DNA of 64,000 bases, taken from Geothrix edaphica. GTDB lineage: Bacteria; Acidobacteriota; Holophagae; Holophagales; Holophagaceae. Of this stretch, positions 20,115 through 28,498 are shown one piece after another. A model generated the notes under the pieces. It did no database searches and was not told the DNA's origin. It was given only the letters and a program-made list of their open reading frames with translations. The stretch's first letter is position 1. Every line of letters begins with the position of its first letter. Made by a program: the position numbers and the translations under genes. The DNA is taken from positions 496,001 to 560,000 of the forward strand of contig NZ_BSDC01000003.1 of NCBI RefSeq assembly GCF_030268045.1. The letters are read 5' to 3'.

Positions 20115-20444
20115 TTCGTCGGATGATCGGACCTTTCAAATTGAACGGATGGTCCTCCATCCTGACTGGACCCCGGCCCCGACATCGGCCCGGTGAAGTG
20201 GTTTAAAGCATCCAAACAAGATGGATGCCATCGCGGAATAGATATTGCTCCGGAAGGCTCACTTGGGAGGCGCACCTCTTCCAAGGGCCGCCGTAGCGTC
20301 TGCTTGAACCCTGGTCGGTAGCCGGTGCGGACGGTGACAGAGACCAGGTCGGATCAGCCAAGAGTCTTGGCTCGGGAGAGCTGCCGTCGCGGCACGGGCC
20401 GCGCGCGGTGGAGTGAGGTCAACGCCATCTAAAGGAGAACGGGG
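20115..20444. other. Stretch without a recognised gene before csbD
   Basis: No convincing coding frame, RNA gene or repeat is seen here. The last part holds AAAGGAGAACGGGG before the CsbD start, a good ribosome site, so the stretch probably contains the promoter of that stress gene. Confidence 0.5.
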
Positions 20445-20624
20445 ATGAAATCCGGCATGAAGGACAAAGTGGCAGGCAAGTACCACGAGGCCAAGGGCAA
20501 GGTGAAAGAAGTCACCGGGAAGGTCATCGGCAAACCGAATCTGGAGGAAGAGGGCAAGGAAGAGCAGGCAGCTGGAAAGCTCCAGGAAAAAGTCGGACAG
20601 ATCAAGACGGTGCTCGGGAAATAG
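20445..20624 (+). CDS. CsbD family stress protein
   Basis: 59 residues. It is rich in Lys/Glu/Gly with the repeated Gly-Lys-x-x-Glu-x-x-Gly-Lys-Val-Lys-Glu pattern and the Gln-Ala-x-Gly-Lys-Leu-Gln-Glu-Lys-Val-Gly-Gln ending of the CsbD/YjbJ family. Members are abundant general-stress proteins of unknown mechanism. It has a strong AAAGGAG ribosome site and is followed 44 bp later by a small membrane protein gene. Confidence 0.85.
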   Translation: MKSGMKDKVAGKYHEAKGKVKEVTGKVIGKPNLEEEGKEEQAAGKLQEKVGQIKTVLGK

Positions 20625-20668
20625 GGCGTCTCGGTTCGACTTGAGCCGAGCTTGGAAAGGATGGATGT

Positions 20669-20755
20669 ATGAGCCTTGGAATGATCGTTCTGATTGTGGT
20701 GCTGGTGCTCCTGTTCGGCGGAGGCGGTGGCTACTACTTCAGCCGAAGACGCTAG
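20669..20755 (+). CDS. 28-residue single-span membrane peptide (DUF3309-like)
   Basis: A short frame starts at ATG 20,669 with GGAAAGGA upstream. It encodes Met-Ser-Leu-Gly-Met then a Val/Leu/Ile-rich membrane span, a five-glycine run, Tyr-Tyr-Phe-Ser and three arginines. The shape is like DUF3309-type stress peptides. It stands behind csbD and before a strong hairpin, which suggests a two-gene stress operon. Confidence 0.6.
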   Translation: MSLGMIVLIVVLVLLFGGGGGYYFSRRR

Positions 20756-20779
20756 ACAGCCATTCAACCGCCAGCAAAG

Positions 20780-20810
20780 GAATGCCCCCGGGCCCAGCCC
20801 GGGGGCATTC
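20780..20810. terminator. Strong hairpin between the csbD unit and comF
   Basis: Perfect 13-bp stem (GAATGCCCCCGGG / CCCGGGGGCATTC) with a 5-nt loop. It lies between two convergent units and probably ends both transcripts, although no T run follows on either side. Confidence 0.65.
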
Positions 20811-20866
20811 GGCGTGATGCGGGTGATTCGCATGGATACACGGCGTGCGCTGCATGGAAACGCCCC

Positions 20867-21571
20867 TCACAGCGCCCTGAACAACGTCAGCACGCGCACC
20901 TCTGCCGCGCCGCCCTCCTTCAGGGCCTGGGCGCAGCGGAGGAGGGTGGTGCCGGTGGTCCACACGTCATCCACCAGCAGGATGACCCCAGCGGGCACGG
21001 CGCCCCGCCGCAGGGTGATGGCCTTCCGCGGCAGGCGGCGGCGCTCGCTTTCGGTGCGCGAGGCCTGACGTCCGCGGAACCAGCCCTTGGCCAGCAGGGG
21101 CTTGAAGGGCCGCCCGATCCGGCCCGCCAGCGCCTGGCCCACCTCGGTGCCCAGGTCGAAGCCCCGCAACAGGCGTCGCGGGAGGGCGCTGGGGGCCGAG
21201 GTCACCCGGTCCACGTCCGAGATCCAGTCCGGCAGCGGAGCCTGGGTCAGGCGCCGGAGGAGGGCGGCACGCCACCCCGTCTCCCCCTGCTTGATGCCCG
21301 GGAGGAGGAGGGCGCCCAGGGGGGGCCGGCCGCCGTGGTAGTCCCACAGGGCATCGCCCAGGTCCCAGGCCACGGCCTCAGGGCAGGCGCCATCGGCATG
21401 CACCAGGGCGCAGCGGGGGCACCGGCCTTCGGGAAGCGGCAGCAGACCCCCCCAGCAGCGGGCGCAGAGACCCGCATCGGCCCCCTCCCCCGCAGGGCCC
21501 AGGCAGCCCCGGCAGAGGAGCAGATGACCCCGGGCCTCCGTGAGGCGGGGAAGGAGATCGGCCGGGAGCAT
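20867..21571 (-). CDS. comF: ComF family phosphoribosyltransferase-like protein
   Basis: 234 residues from the ATG at 21,571. The N-terminal zinc-finger-like cysteines (Cys-Arg-Gly-Cys, Cys-Ala-Arg-Cys, Cys-Pro-Arg-Cys) and the C-terminal PRTase loop Ile-Leu-Leu-Val-Asp-Asp-Val-Trp-Thr-Thr-Gly-Thr-Thr define ComF. In naturally competent bacteria ComF helps DNA cross the inner membrane. The window holds no other competence gene, so the role here is inferred from the family. Confidence 0.88.
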   Translation of the reverse strand: MLPADLLPRLTEARGHLLLCRGCLGPAGEGADAGLCARCWGGLLPLPEGRCPRCALVHADGACPEAVAWDLGDALWDYHGGRPPLGALLLPGIKQGETGWRAALLRRLTQAPLPDWISDVDRVTSAPSALPRRLLRGFDLGTEVGQALAGRIGRPFKPLLAKGWFRGRQASRTESERRRLPRKAITLRRGAVPAGVILLVDDVWTTGTTLLRCAQALKEGGAAEVRVLTLFRAL

Positions 21572-21684
21572 AGGGCATGATAGCGGTCCGCATTCCCTGC
21601 TAGCATCGCCGGAAGCCCCTGGCCCACCATCCCCTGGAATCCCCTTCCGGGTCACCTGCCCCCGGAACGCATGGAGTCTTGTTC

Positions 21685-23193
21685 ATGTCGAACGACCCGC
21701 GCCCCGAATCCCAGATCTTCGCCCGCAAGCCCCTGGCCCTCCTGCTGGAAGAGGCCAAGGGCGAGAACCGCCTCCGCCGCGTCCTCGGCCCCGTGCAGCT
21801 CACGGCGCTCGGCGTGGGCGCCATCATCGGCGCCGGCATCTTCGTGGCCACGGGGGCCGCGGCCCACAACATCGCCGGCCCCTCGCTGATGGTGTCCTAC
21901 GTCATCGCGGGCATCACCTGCATCTTCGCGGCGCTCTGCTACGCGGAGTTCGCCGCCATGGTGCCCGTGGCCGGATCCGCCTACACCTACGCCTACGCGA
22001 CGCTCGGCGAGCTGTTCGCCTGGATCATCGGCTGGGACCTCATCCTCGAATACGGCGTCTCCAGCGCCGCCGTGGCCACGGGCTGGTCCGCCTACTTCCA
22101 GAGCGCCGTCAGCAACCTCGGCATCCACATCCCCAAGCTGCTGAGCGAGTCCCCCTGGAAGTACGACCCCGCCACGGGCCACTTCGCATCCACGGGCGCC
22201 ATGATGAACCTGCCCGCGCTCATCATCGTGGCCATCATCACCGCCATCCTCGTCAAGGGCATCCAGGAGAGCGCCACGTTCAACGGCGTCATGGTGGCCA
22301 TCAAGGTGGCCGCCGTGCTCTTCGTCATCGGCGTGGGCGCCTTCTTCATCAACACCACCAACTGGCATCCCTTCGCGCCCTTCGGGTGGACGGGCATCAG
22401 CTTCTTCGGCCACCACGTGGCCGGCCAGATGGACGGCGGCGGCGCGCCCATCGGCACCATGGCCGGCGCAGCCATCATCTTCTTCGCCTACATCGGCTTC
22501 GACTCCGTCTCCACCCATGCGGAAGAGGCCAAGAACCCCCAGCGGGATGTGCCCATCGGCATCATCGTGTCCCTGGTGGTCTGCACCTTCCTCTACATCG
22601 CCGTCGTGGCCGTGCTCACGGGCATGGTCAAGTTCGACCGCCTGGACATCAACGCCCCGGTCTCCATCGCCTTCCGCCAGAACGGCATGCCCTGGGCCGA
22701 GGGCCTCATCGCCACCGCGGGCGTGGCGGGCATCACCTCCGTGCTGCTGGTGATGATGCTGAGCGGCCCCCGCGTGTTCCTGGCCATGGCCCGGGACGGC
22801 CTGCTCCCCAAGGCCACCTTCGGCGACGTGCACCCCAGGTTCCGCACGCCCTGGAAGTCCACCATCCTGGTCGGCCTCTTCGTGGGCGCCCTGGCGGGCT
22901 TCCTGCCCATCGACGCGCTGCTGCACCTGGCCAACATCGGCACCCTGCTGGCCTTCGTCATCGTCTGCGCCGCCGTGTTGATCATGCGCAGGAAGCACCC
23001 CGAGGCCGAGCGTCCCTTCCGCTGCCCCTGGGTGCCCTTCGTCCCCGTCATGGGCGTGCTCAGTTGCCTCATGCTCATGTTCTCCCTGCCCGTGGCCAAC
23101 TGGTGGCGCCTCATCGCCTGGCTGGCCCTCGGCTTCGTCATCTACTTCCTCTACGGGAAGAAGCACAGTGTGATGAGGCAGCAGGCCAGCTAG
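21685..23193 (+). CDS. APC-superfamily amino acid permease (CAT type)
   Basis: 502 residues from the ATG at 21,685. Twelve membrane spans are predicted. Gly-Ala-Ile-Ile-Gly-Ala-Gly-Ile-Phe in span 1, Glu-Tyr-Gly in span 3-4 and the Phe-Phe-Ala-Tyr-Ile-Gly-Phe-Asp-Ser-Val-Ser-Thr motif with Glu-Glu-Ala-Lys-Asn-Pro-Gln-Arg are those of the cationic amino acid transporter subgroup (YfnA-like). Substrate specificity cannot be read. It is followed after 9 bp by an acyltransferase gene, likely on one transcript. Confidence 0.9.
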   Translation: MSNDPRPESQIFARKPLALLLEEAKGENRLRRVLGPVQLTALGVGAIIGAGIFVATGAAAHNIAGPSLMVSYVIAGITCIFAALCYAEFAAMVPVAGSAYTYAYATLGELFAWIIGWDLILEYGVSSAAVATGWSAYFQSAVSNLGIHIPKLLSESPWKYDPATGHFASTGAMMNLPALIIVAIITAILVKGIQESATFNGVMVAIKVAAVLFVIGVGAFFINTTNWHPFAPFGWTGISFFGHHVAGQMDGGGAPIGTMAGAAIIFFAYIGFDSVSTHAEEAKNPQRDVPIGIIVSLVVCTFLYIAVVAVLTGMVKFDRLDINAPVSIAFRQNGMPWAEGLIATAGVAGITSVLLVMMLSGPRVFLAMARDGLLPKATFGDVHPRFRTPWKSTILVGLFVGALAGFLPIDALLHLANIGTLLAFVIVCAAVLIMRRKHPEAERPFRCPWVPFVPVMGVLSCLMLMFSLPVANWWRLIAWLALGFVIYFLYGKKHSVMRQQAS

Positions 23194-23202
23194 GAACGTC
23201 CC

Positions 23203-24666
23203 ATGTCTCTCTGGACTGACCTGACCCCATCCAAGCGCTGCGACTGGATCGACCAGCTGCGGGGCTGGGCGGTCATCGTGATGATCGAAGTGCATGCGGT
23301 GAACGTGTGGCTCCACGCCGGCCTGCGGCCCGACTGGCTGAACTACCTGAACGGCCTGGTGGCCCCCAGCTTCACCATGGCGGCGGGCTACAGCCTGGTG
23401 ATCTCCACCTTCCGCACCGACGGCACCCTGCGCCCCTTCTGGCCCGACACGGCCCGGCGCCTGGGCTTCATCCTCCTCTGCGCCTACGCCCTCCACGCCC
23501 CGGGCATCACGGCCGCGGACTGGACCGTGCTCAACACCGCCCAGAAGGCGCGGGAGCTGTTCAAGATCGACGTGCTCCAGTGCATCGTCTTCTCCCTGCT
23601 GATCCTCCAGCTCCTGGCCCGGCTGGTGCGGAACCCGCGGATCTTCACCGGCCTCGCCCTGGCGATGGCGGTCTTCGTGCCGCTGATGGCCCCCTCGCTC
23701 TGGGCCACGGGCGTGGCGGACGGCCTCTGGCTGCCCGTCCGCGGCCTGTTCAACGGCAACCCCGACCGCGGCGTGCAGGCGCTGTTCCCCCTGTTCCCCT
23801 GGATCGCCTTCCCCGCCTTCGGCGCCTTCCTCGGAGGGCTCTACCGGCACTTCCGGGTCATGCCGGTGGAAGGCAAGGCCCTCTGGAGCGAGGCCCGCTT
23901 CCTCGCCGGGCTGGCCGTCTTCGGCGCCCTGCTGCTGGCCTGGGGCGCCTCCGCCCAGCACGCCTGGCTCTGGGGCGGTCAGTGGCTCCAGCAGAACGGC
24001 GTGTGGCTGCTGCACAGCAAGTCCGGCGCCTTCACCTACGCCGAGCTGGGCGCCATCGCCAACACCACCCTGCCCAGCGTGGCTGCCCGCCTCGGCTGGA
24101 TCATGCTGGGCGGCAGCCTCATGGGCGCCATCGAGCTCCTGCGCCCCAGGTGGAAGGGGCCCAACCCCATCAAGGCCGCCAGCGGCGAATCGCTGCTGCT
24201 CTACATGCTCCACCTCAACCTGATCTTCAGCTTGCTGCTGGCGCCCGCCGTCGTCGCCCTCACCGGCTGGGGCTGGGGCGACCTGGGCTGGACCGGCACG
24301 CTGCTGCTGACCGCCGCGATCATCGCCCTGAACCTCGCCGTCGGCGTCTGGTGGCAACAGGTGCGGGCCACCCCCGACCGCATGCGCCGCCTCCAGCACC
24401 AGGCCGTGGCCGGGCTGGGCATCTGGTTCGTGCTGGGCGGCTGGTGGACCTTCCGCCACTTCCTCCGGAGCCCCGAGCTGGCGAAGGAGCCCTATGCGTT
24501 CCTGAACGCCGCCCGGGCCCGCAAGGGACTGCCGCCCACGCCCGACGGCCTCTGCCGCGACCCGGAGGAATACTTCCGCGAGGCCGAGCGGCTGAAGCTG
24601 CACCTCAGCGCCGAAGCCAGGGCGGATGTGGCCCGGCGAATCCTGGCCAGGCAGGAAACCCGTTAG
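23203..24666 (+). CDS. HGSNAT-like membrane acyltransferase (DUF1624)
   Basis: 487 residues with about ten membrane spans. The start Arg-Cys-Asp-Trp-Ile-Asp-Gln-Leu-Arg-Gly-Trp-Ala-Val-Ile-Val-Met is the catalytic-domain signature of heparan-alpha-glucosaminide N-acetyltransferase-like proteins (Asp-x-x-Arg-Gly), with a conserved His (Glu-Val-His) in span 1. Bacterial members probably acylate glycans across the inner membrane. It is 9 bp from the permease and 13 bp from the CBS-domain protein. Confidence 0.8.
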   Translation: MSLWTDLTPSKRCDWIDQLRGWAVIVMIEVHAVNVWLHAGLRPDWLNYLNGLVAPSFTMAAGYSLVISTFRTDGTLRPFWPDTARRLGFILLCAYALHAPGITAADWTVLNTAQKARELFKIDVLQCIVFSLLILQLLARLVRNPRIFTGLALAMAVFVPLMAPSLWATGVADGLWLPVRGLFNGNPDRGVQALFPLFPWIAFPAFGAFLGGLYRHFRVMPVEGKALWSEARFLAGLAVFGALLLAWGASAQHAWLWGGQWLQQNGVWLLHSKSGAFTYAELGAIANTTLPSVAARLGWIMLGGSLMGAIELLRPRWKGPNPIKAASGESLLLYMLHLNLIFSLLLAPAVVALTGWGWGDLGWTGTLLLTAAIIALNLAVGVWWQQVRATPDRMRRLQHQAVAGLGIWFVLGGWWTFRHFLRSPELAKEPYAFLNAARARKGLPPTPDGLCRDPEEYFREAERLKLHLSAEARADVARRILARQETR

Positions 24667-24679
24667 AATCAATCCAATC

Positions 24680-25924
24680 ATGGTTGATCCCGGCGGCAAC
24701 GCCCCCCCATCCTGGCTCCTCCTCGCCGCCTTGGCCCTGCTCCTCTACCGGTGCGGAACCACGGCCCTGCTGTCGGCCTTCCACGCCCTGCCCTCGGTCC
24801 AGCGGCGGCGGCTGCTGGAGGAGGAGGCCATCACCGACCCACGCCTGGCCTCGCTGCTGGGCCGGCCCCGGACCCTCGGCATGGGCCTGGGCTTCTGGAA
24901 CAAGGCCCTCCTGCTGATCCTGCTGGGCCTGCTCTGGCCCTTCCGCCTGGCCCTGCCCGGCGGCGCGTGGACGCTGGGCGCGCTCGTGTTGGCAGGGCTC
25001 TGGGCCCTGGATCTGGCCCTGCCCGCCCTCCTCACCTCCGGCGATCCGGCCCGCTGGGTGATCCGGCTGTTCCCCCTCTACGCGCCCATCCAGTCGCTCC
25101 TGGCGCCCCTGGTGGACCCCGTGGCCCGGCTCATCGACCGGCACACCCAGGAGCGCGCGAAGGAGACCGAGCCCGAGGACGCCACCGAGGAGGCCGTCAC
25201 CGCCCTGCTCGAAGAAGGCGAGGCCGAGGGCATCCTGGAGGCCGGGGACCGCGAGCTCATCCGCAATGTCGTGACCTTCGGCGACACCCTCGTGCGCGAG
25301 GTGATGACGCCCCGCACCCGCATCGCCGCCCTGCCCCTGGAGGCCACCATCCCGGAGGCCTGGCAGACCTTCACCCGCACCCGCCACTCGCGGCTGCCCA
25401 TCTATGAAGGCGGCATCGACCACATCCGCGGCGTGCTGCTGCTCAAGGACCTCATCCAGCTGCCGGACAGCGACCAGCCGCCCCTGGCGACGCTCATGAA
25501 GCCCCCCCGCTTCGTGCCCGAGAGCAAGCCCGTCATGGACCTGCTGCGTGAAATGCAGCGCACCCGCACCCAGCTGGCCCTCGTGGTGGATGAGTTCGGC
25601 GGCCTCTCGGGCCTGGCCACCATGGAGGACCTGCTGGAGGAGGTCTTCGGCGAGATCCAGGACGAGCACGAGGCCCCCGCCGGCCTGGTGGTGCAGGCCC
25701 CCGGCGTCTACCTGGTCTCGGGCCAGGCCCATGTGGAGGACGTGGCCCAGCGCCTGGGCCTCACCTGGGAGCGGGATGGCTTCGACACCCTGGCCGGCCT
25801 CGTCCTGGCCCGCCTCGGCCGCGTGCCCCACCCCCAGGAAGCCGTGGAAGTCGAAGGCGCCCGCCTCACCGTGCTGAAGATGGACGGAACGCGGATCGTG
25901 CAGGTTCGGGTCGAACGGACCTAG
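24680..25924 (+). CDS. CBS-domain/CorC-type transporter-associated protein (hemolysin family)
   Basis: 414 residues. Three hydrophobic segments occupy residues 1-130, though the usual CNNM/DUF21 domain is not obvious. Then come Glu-Leu-Ile-Arg-Asn-Val, Val-Arg-Glu-Val-Met-Thr-Pro-Arg and two CBS domains (about 205-320), and the CorC/HlyC C-terminal domain with Phe-Gly-Gly-Leu-Ser-Gly-Leu-Ala-Thr-Met-Glu-Asp-Leu. The family handles Mg/Co efflux or adenine nucleotide sensing. The short hydrophobic part is odd for HlyC and may be a divergent DUF21. Hairpins follow the stop. Confidence 0.85.
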   Translation: MVDPGGNAPPSWLLLAALALLLYRCGTTALLSAFHALPSVQRRRLLEEEAITDPRLASLLGRPRTLGMGLGFWNKALLLILLGLLWPFRLALPGGAWTLGALVLAGLWALDLALPALLTSGDPARWVIRLFPLYAPIQSLLAPLVDPVARLIDRHTQERAKETEPEDATEEAVTALLEEGEAEGILEAGDRELIRNVVTFGDTLVREVMTPRTRIAALPLEATIPEAWQTFTRTRHSRLPIYEGGIDHIRGVLLLKDLIQLPDSDQPPLATLMKPPRFVPESKPVMDLLREMQRTRTQLALVVDEFGGLSGLATMEDLLEEVFGEIQDEHEAPAGLVVQAPGVYLVSGQAHVEDVAQRLGLTWERDGFDTLAGLVLARLGRVPHPQEAVEVEGARLTVLKMDGTRIVQVRVERT

Positions 25925-25935
25925 ATTCCGGCAGG

Positions 25936-25992
25936 CTCGCAAACCTGCGGTTTGCGAGATGGGAAAAGCGTTTGGAACGGCGAAGCCGTTCC
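25936..25992 (+). terminator. Two consecutive hairpins after the CBS-domain gene
   Basis: The first (25,936-25,958) is a 10-bp stem CTCGCAAACC / GGTTTGCGAG with a 3-nt loop. The second (25,974-25,992) is an 8-bp stem GGAACGGC / GCCGTTCC with loop GAA. They follow the stop by 12 bp and 50 bp. Neither has a T run, but a double hairpin is a common transcript end. Confidence 0.6.
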
Positions 25993-26005
25993 TATCTCCG
26001 ATCGT

Positions 26006-26276
26006 GGAAGCCATAACAAAACCCCACGGCGCCGCGATGAAGCCAGTCGGGATGCACCGCAAGGAAGGGCCCGCAGGGCAACGTGGTTCGTTGTTCAAGG
26101 GACCTGACGCCGCGGGGGCGCCCGCCTGGCTTCATCCCTCCGGGCGAGGGGTGGCGGGCGTCGCGATGCAGCGTCGCGCTCGTCGCGCGTAGTACCCGCT
26201 ACGCTTCGACTCGCGCTCCTCGCCTCGCTCGCCCGGCACCCCTCGCGCGGCGCCGTGGAGTTTTGTTGTGGCTTCC
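26006..26276. repeat. 271-bp element with 31-bp terminal inverted repeats (MITE-like)
   Basis: The left end (26,006-26,036) and right end (26,246-26,276) are inverted copies of a 31-bp sequence with only two mismatches (29/31). Inside there is a further perfect inverted pair GATGAAGCCAG / CTGGCTTCATC. No coding frame fits, so it looks like a non-autonomous element or an extended stem-loop. It sits between the CBS-domain gene and the GH113-like gene, whose start is 33 bp beyond its right end. Confidence 0.7.
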
Positions 26277-26308
26277 TCGCCGCTAGGCTGGAGATTGGAG
26301 CAACGCGC

Positions 26309-27583
26309 ATGATCCGCCGCACCCTCATCCTGATGGCCGTCCTGGCCCTGCCCATCACCCTCTGGTTCGTCCACCGCTCGCAGCGGAAGGCGCTGGTGCC
26401 GCAGCCCCGGGGCATGGTGCTCGGCCTCTACGCAGGCATCCCGGACTACGACTACGCGGAGGAGCTGGACCGCATCGCAGGCACGGGCGCCACCTGCGTG
26501 AGCCTCCAGGCCATCTACCGCATGGACACGGGCCACAGCAACGAGATCCGCCGCCACCCGACCTCCAGCCCCAGCGAGGAGAGCCTGCGCCGCACCTTCC
26601 GCCAGGCGAAGGTCCGCGGCCTGCGCATGATGTTCTTCCCCACCATCAACCTGCGGGACGAGGCCGAGAACGCCGACTGGTGGCGGGGCAACATCGCGCC
26701 CTCGGACTGGGACCTCTGGTGGCGCAACTACACGGACTTCAACGTGCGCCTGGCGGCCCTGGCCCAGGAGGGCGGCGTCGAGTGGTACAGCCTCGGCACT
26801 GAGATGGCCTCCACGCACCCCTTCCCGGACCAGTGGCGGAAGCTGGCCGCGGAGGTGCGAAAGGTCTTCAAGGGCAAGCTGGTCTACAGCGTGAACTTCG
26901 ACAGCCACGACAGCTTCACCTTCGGCGACTGCCTGGATGTCATCGGCATCAACACCTACGATCCCATCGCCAAGTACGACGACTACCCCACGCCCGACCA
27001 GATCCGCGACGCCTGGTGGTGGATCGTCTACAAGGCCCGCACGCTCTCGGCCCGCTTCGCCGATGCCAAGGGCCCCAAGCCCGTCATGATCACCGAGGTC
27101 GGCTACCCCAGTGTCGCCCATGCCCACGTGGGCCCCTGGGACTTCCGCACGGACAAGCCCGTGGACCTGGCCCTCCAGGACCTGCTGTTGAAGGGCGCCT
27201 TCGGGGTGCTGCGCCACTGGAGCGACGGCGACGCGGTGTTCTACTACCTCTACGGGGAGAACCTCAACCAGAAGCCCATCGGGGGGCCCCTCGACCGCAC
27301 CTACGCGGTGTGGGGCAAGCCCGTCGAGGCCACCCTGCGGCAGTACTTCCGCGAGCCCATCTGGGAGGGCCACATCCCCCCCCGGGCCGAGAACCTCCAC
27401 GAGGCCGTGGTGCAGTCCCTCGTGAGCTGGCATCGCAAGGTGCGGGACTACGAGGACGCGGAGCTGCCGCCCTGGGTGCTGGACTGGGAGGTCGGGCACC
27501 CCGGAGACGCCGCCGAAGCCCGGGCCATCCTGGCGAAGGAGCCCGCCCCGGCGCGCAAAATTCCCAAGGGTGAGGCCCGCTGA
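26309..27583 (+). CDS. Glycoside hydrolase family 113-like membrane-anchored protein
   Basis: 424 residues from the ATG at 26,309 with GGAG upstream. An N-terminal anchor (about 3-20) precedes a TIM-barrel. Ser-Leu-Gly-Thr-Glu-Met-Ala-Ser carries the expected acid/base Glu and Val-Met-Ile-Thr-Glu-Val-Gly-Tyr-Pro the nucleophile Glu, as in GH113 beta-mannanase-like enzymes. Trp-rich loops agree with a sugar-binding cleft. Substrate is not shown. The gene lies alone behind the inverted-repeat element, and it may be transcribed with the response regulator after it (23 bp). Confidence 0.75.
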   Translation: MIRRTLILMAVLALPITLWFVHRSQRKALVPQPRGMVLGLYAGIPDYDYAEELDRIAGTGATCVSLQAIYRMDTGHSNEIRRHPTSSPSEESLRRTFRQAKVRGLRMMFFPTINLRDEAENADWWRGNIAPSDWDLWWRNYTDFNVRLAALAQEGGVEWYSLGTEMASTHPFPDQWRKLAAEVRKVFKGKLVYSVNFDSHDSFTFGDCLDVIGINTYDPIAKYDDYPTPDQIRDAWWWIVYKARTLSARFADAKGPKPVMITEVGYPSVAHAHVGPWDFRTDKPVDLALQDLLLKGAFGVLRHWSDGDAVFYYLYGENLNQKPIGGPLDRTYAVWGKPVEATLRQYFREPIWEGHIPPRAENLHEAVVQSLVSWHRKVRDYEDAELPPWVLDWEVGHPGDAAEARAILAKEPAPARKIPKGEAR

Positions 27584-27606
27584 CGACGGTATGCTCGACT
27601 GTTCCC

Positions 27607-28329
27607 ATGAAGCCTGCCCCGCGCCCCCACCCTGATCCCGAGGCCCCTGCCCGAACCCTGCTCGTGGCGGAGGACGACCGGGCGACCCTCAGCCTCTACC
27701 GGGCCGGGCTGAAGGGCCTCCAGGGCTTCCGCATCCTCTCGGCCCAGAACGGCCGCGAGGCGCTGGATGTGCTCCGGCAGGAGCCCGTGCACGTGCTGGT
27801 CACGGACCTCGACATGCCCGTCATGGACGGCTTCAACCTGATCACCAAGGTGAGCCGGCTCTACCCCCAGATCCCCATCATCGTCATGACCGGCCTGGAC
27901 GAGAGCCAGCACCTGAACACGCCCCTGGATCTGGGGGCGGTCCGCATCCTCAGCAAGCCGATCCGCCTGGGTTTCCTCATGGAGGCCATCCGCGCGGCGG
28001 TCCAGGCCGAGACCGTCGGCGTGATCCGCGGCCTCAGCCTCGGCAGCATCCTCCAGCTCCTGGCCTGGGAAAAGAAGTCCTGCACCCTGACCGTGACCTC
28101 CGGGACCGCCCTGGGCCACCTCTACCTGGGCCGGGGCGAGGTGGTCCATGCCTCCTACCTGGACAAGGAGGGCTTCCCGGCCGTCTACGAGATCCTCACC
28201 TGGGACCACCCGGACGTCGAGTTCGTGGAGACCTGCCGGGTGGAGCGGACCATCGACACCCCCCTCACCGAGCTCCTGATGAACGTGGCCCTGATCACCG
28301 ATTCGCTGGGGCCCACCCCCGCGGGGTAG
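27607..28329 (+). CDS. Response regulator with DUF4388 output domain
   Basis: 240 residues. Residues 18-130 form a receiver domain: Ala-Glu-Asp-Asp acidic pair, phosphoacceptor Asp in Leu-Val-Thr-Asp-Leu-Asp-Met-Pro, Thr in Val-Met-Thr-Gly, Lys in Ile-Leu-Ser-Lys-Pro. Residues 135-225 fit DUF4388 (PATAN-like): Ser-Leu-Gly-Ser-Ile-Leu-Gln-Leu-Leu, Gly-His-Leu-Tyr-Leu-Gly-Arg-Gly-Glu-Val-Val-His-Ala. Such proteins act through protein contacts, not DNA. No histidine kinase lies nearby. Confidence 0.85.
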   Translation: MKPAPRPHPDPEAPARTLLVAEDDRATLSLYRAGLKGLQGFRILSAQNGREALDVLRQEPVHVLVTDLDMPVMDGFNLITKVSRLYPQIPIIVMTGLDESQHLNTPLDLGAVRILSKPIRLGFLMEAIRAAVQAETVGVIRGLSLGSILQLLAWEKKSCTLTVTSGTALGHLYLGRGEVVHASYLDKEGFPAVYEILTWDHPDVEFVETCRVERTIDTPLTELLMNVALITDSLGPTPAG

Positions 28330-28498
28330 CCCCCCGACCCGTCTGCGGGCCGGGCCGGAGTTTGACAGATCGCGCCATCCGGCCCCCAAGTATGGGACTT
28401 TCGTCAAAACCGGCCGACAGAGGGCACCAAAGGGCACCCGCCGGGGAATAATGGCGCGTGTGCGGCCCCGAGGGGCCCCCCTTCCCAGGCAGGTGTCC

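Noticed and set aside
21652-24699. A 1,015-codon open frame on the minus strand
   Set aside because: It is antisense to the permease and acyltransferase genes, has a biased His/Gly/Glu composition and no family features.
28451-28498. An earlier ATG for the DUF1015 gene
   Set aside because: It adds residues without conservation; the family begins at Met-Ser-Gln-Leu-Lys-Pro-Phe, near 28,499.
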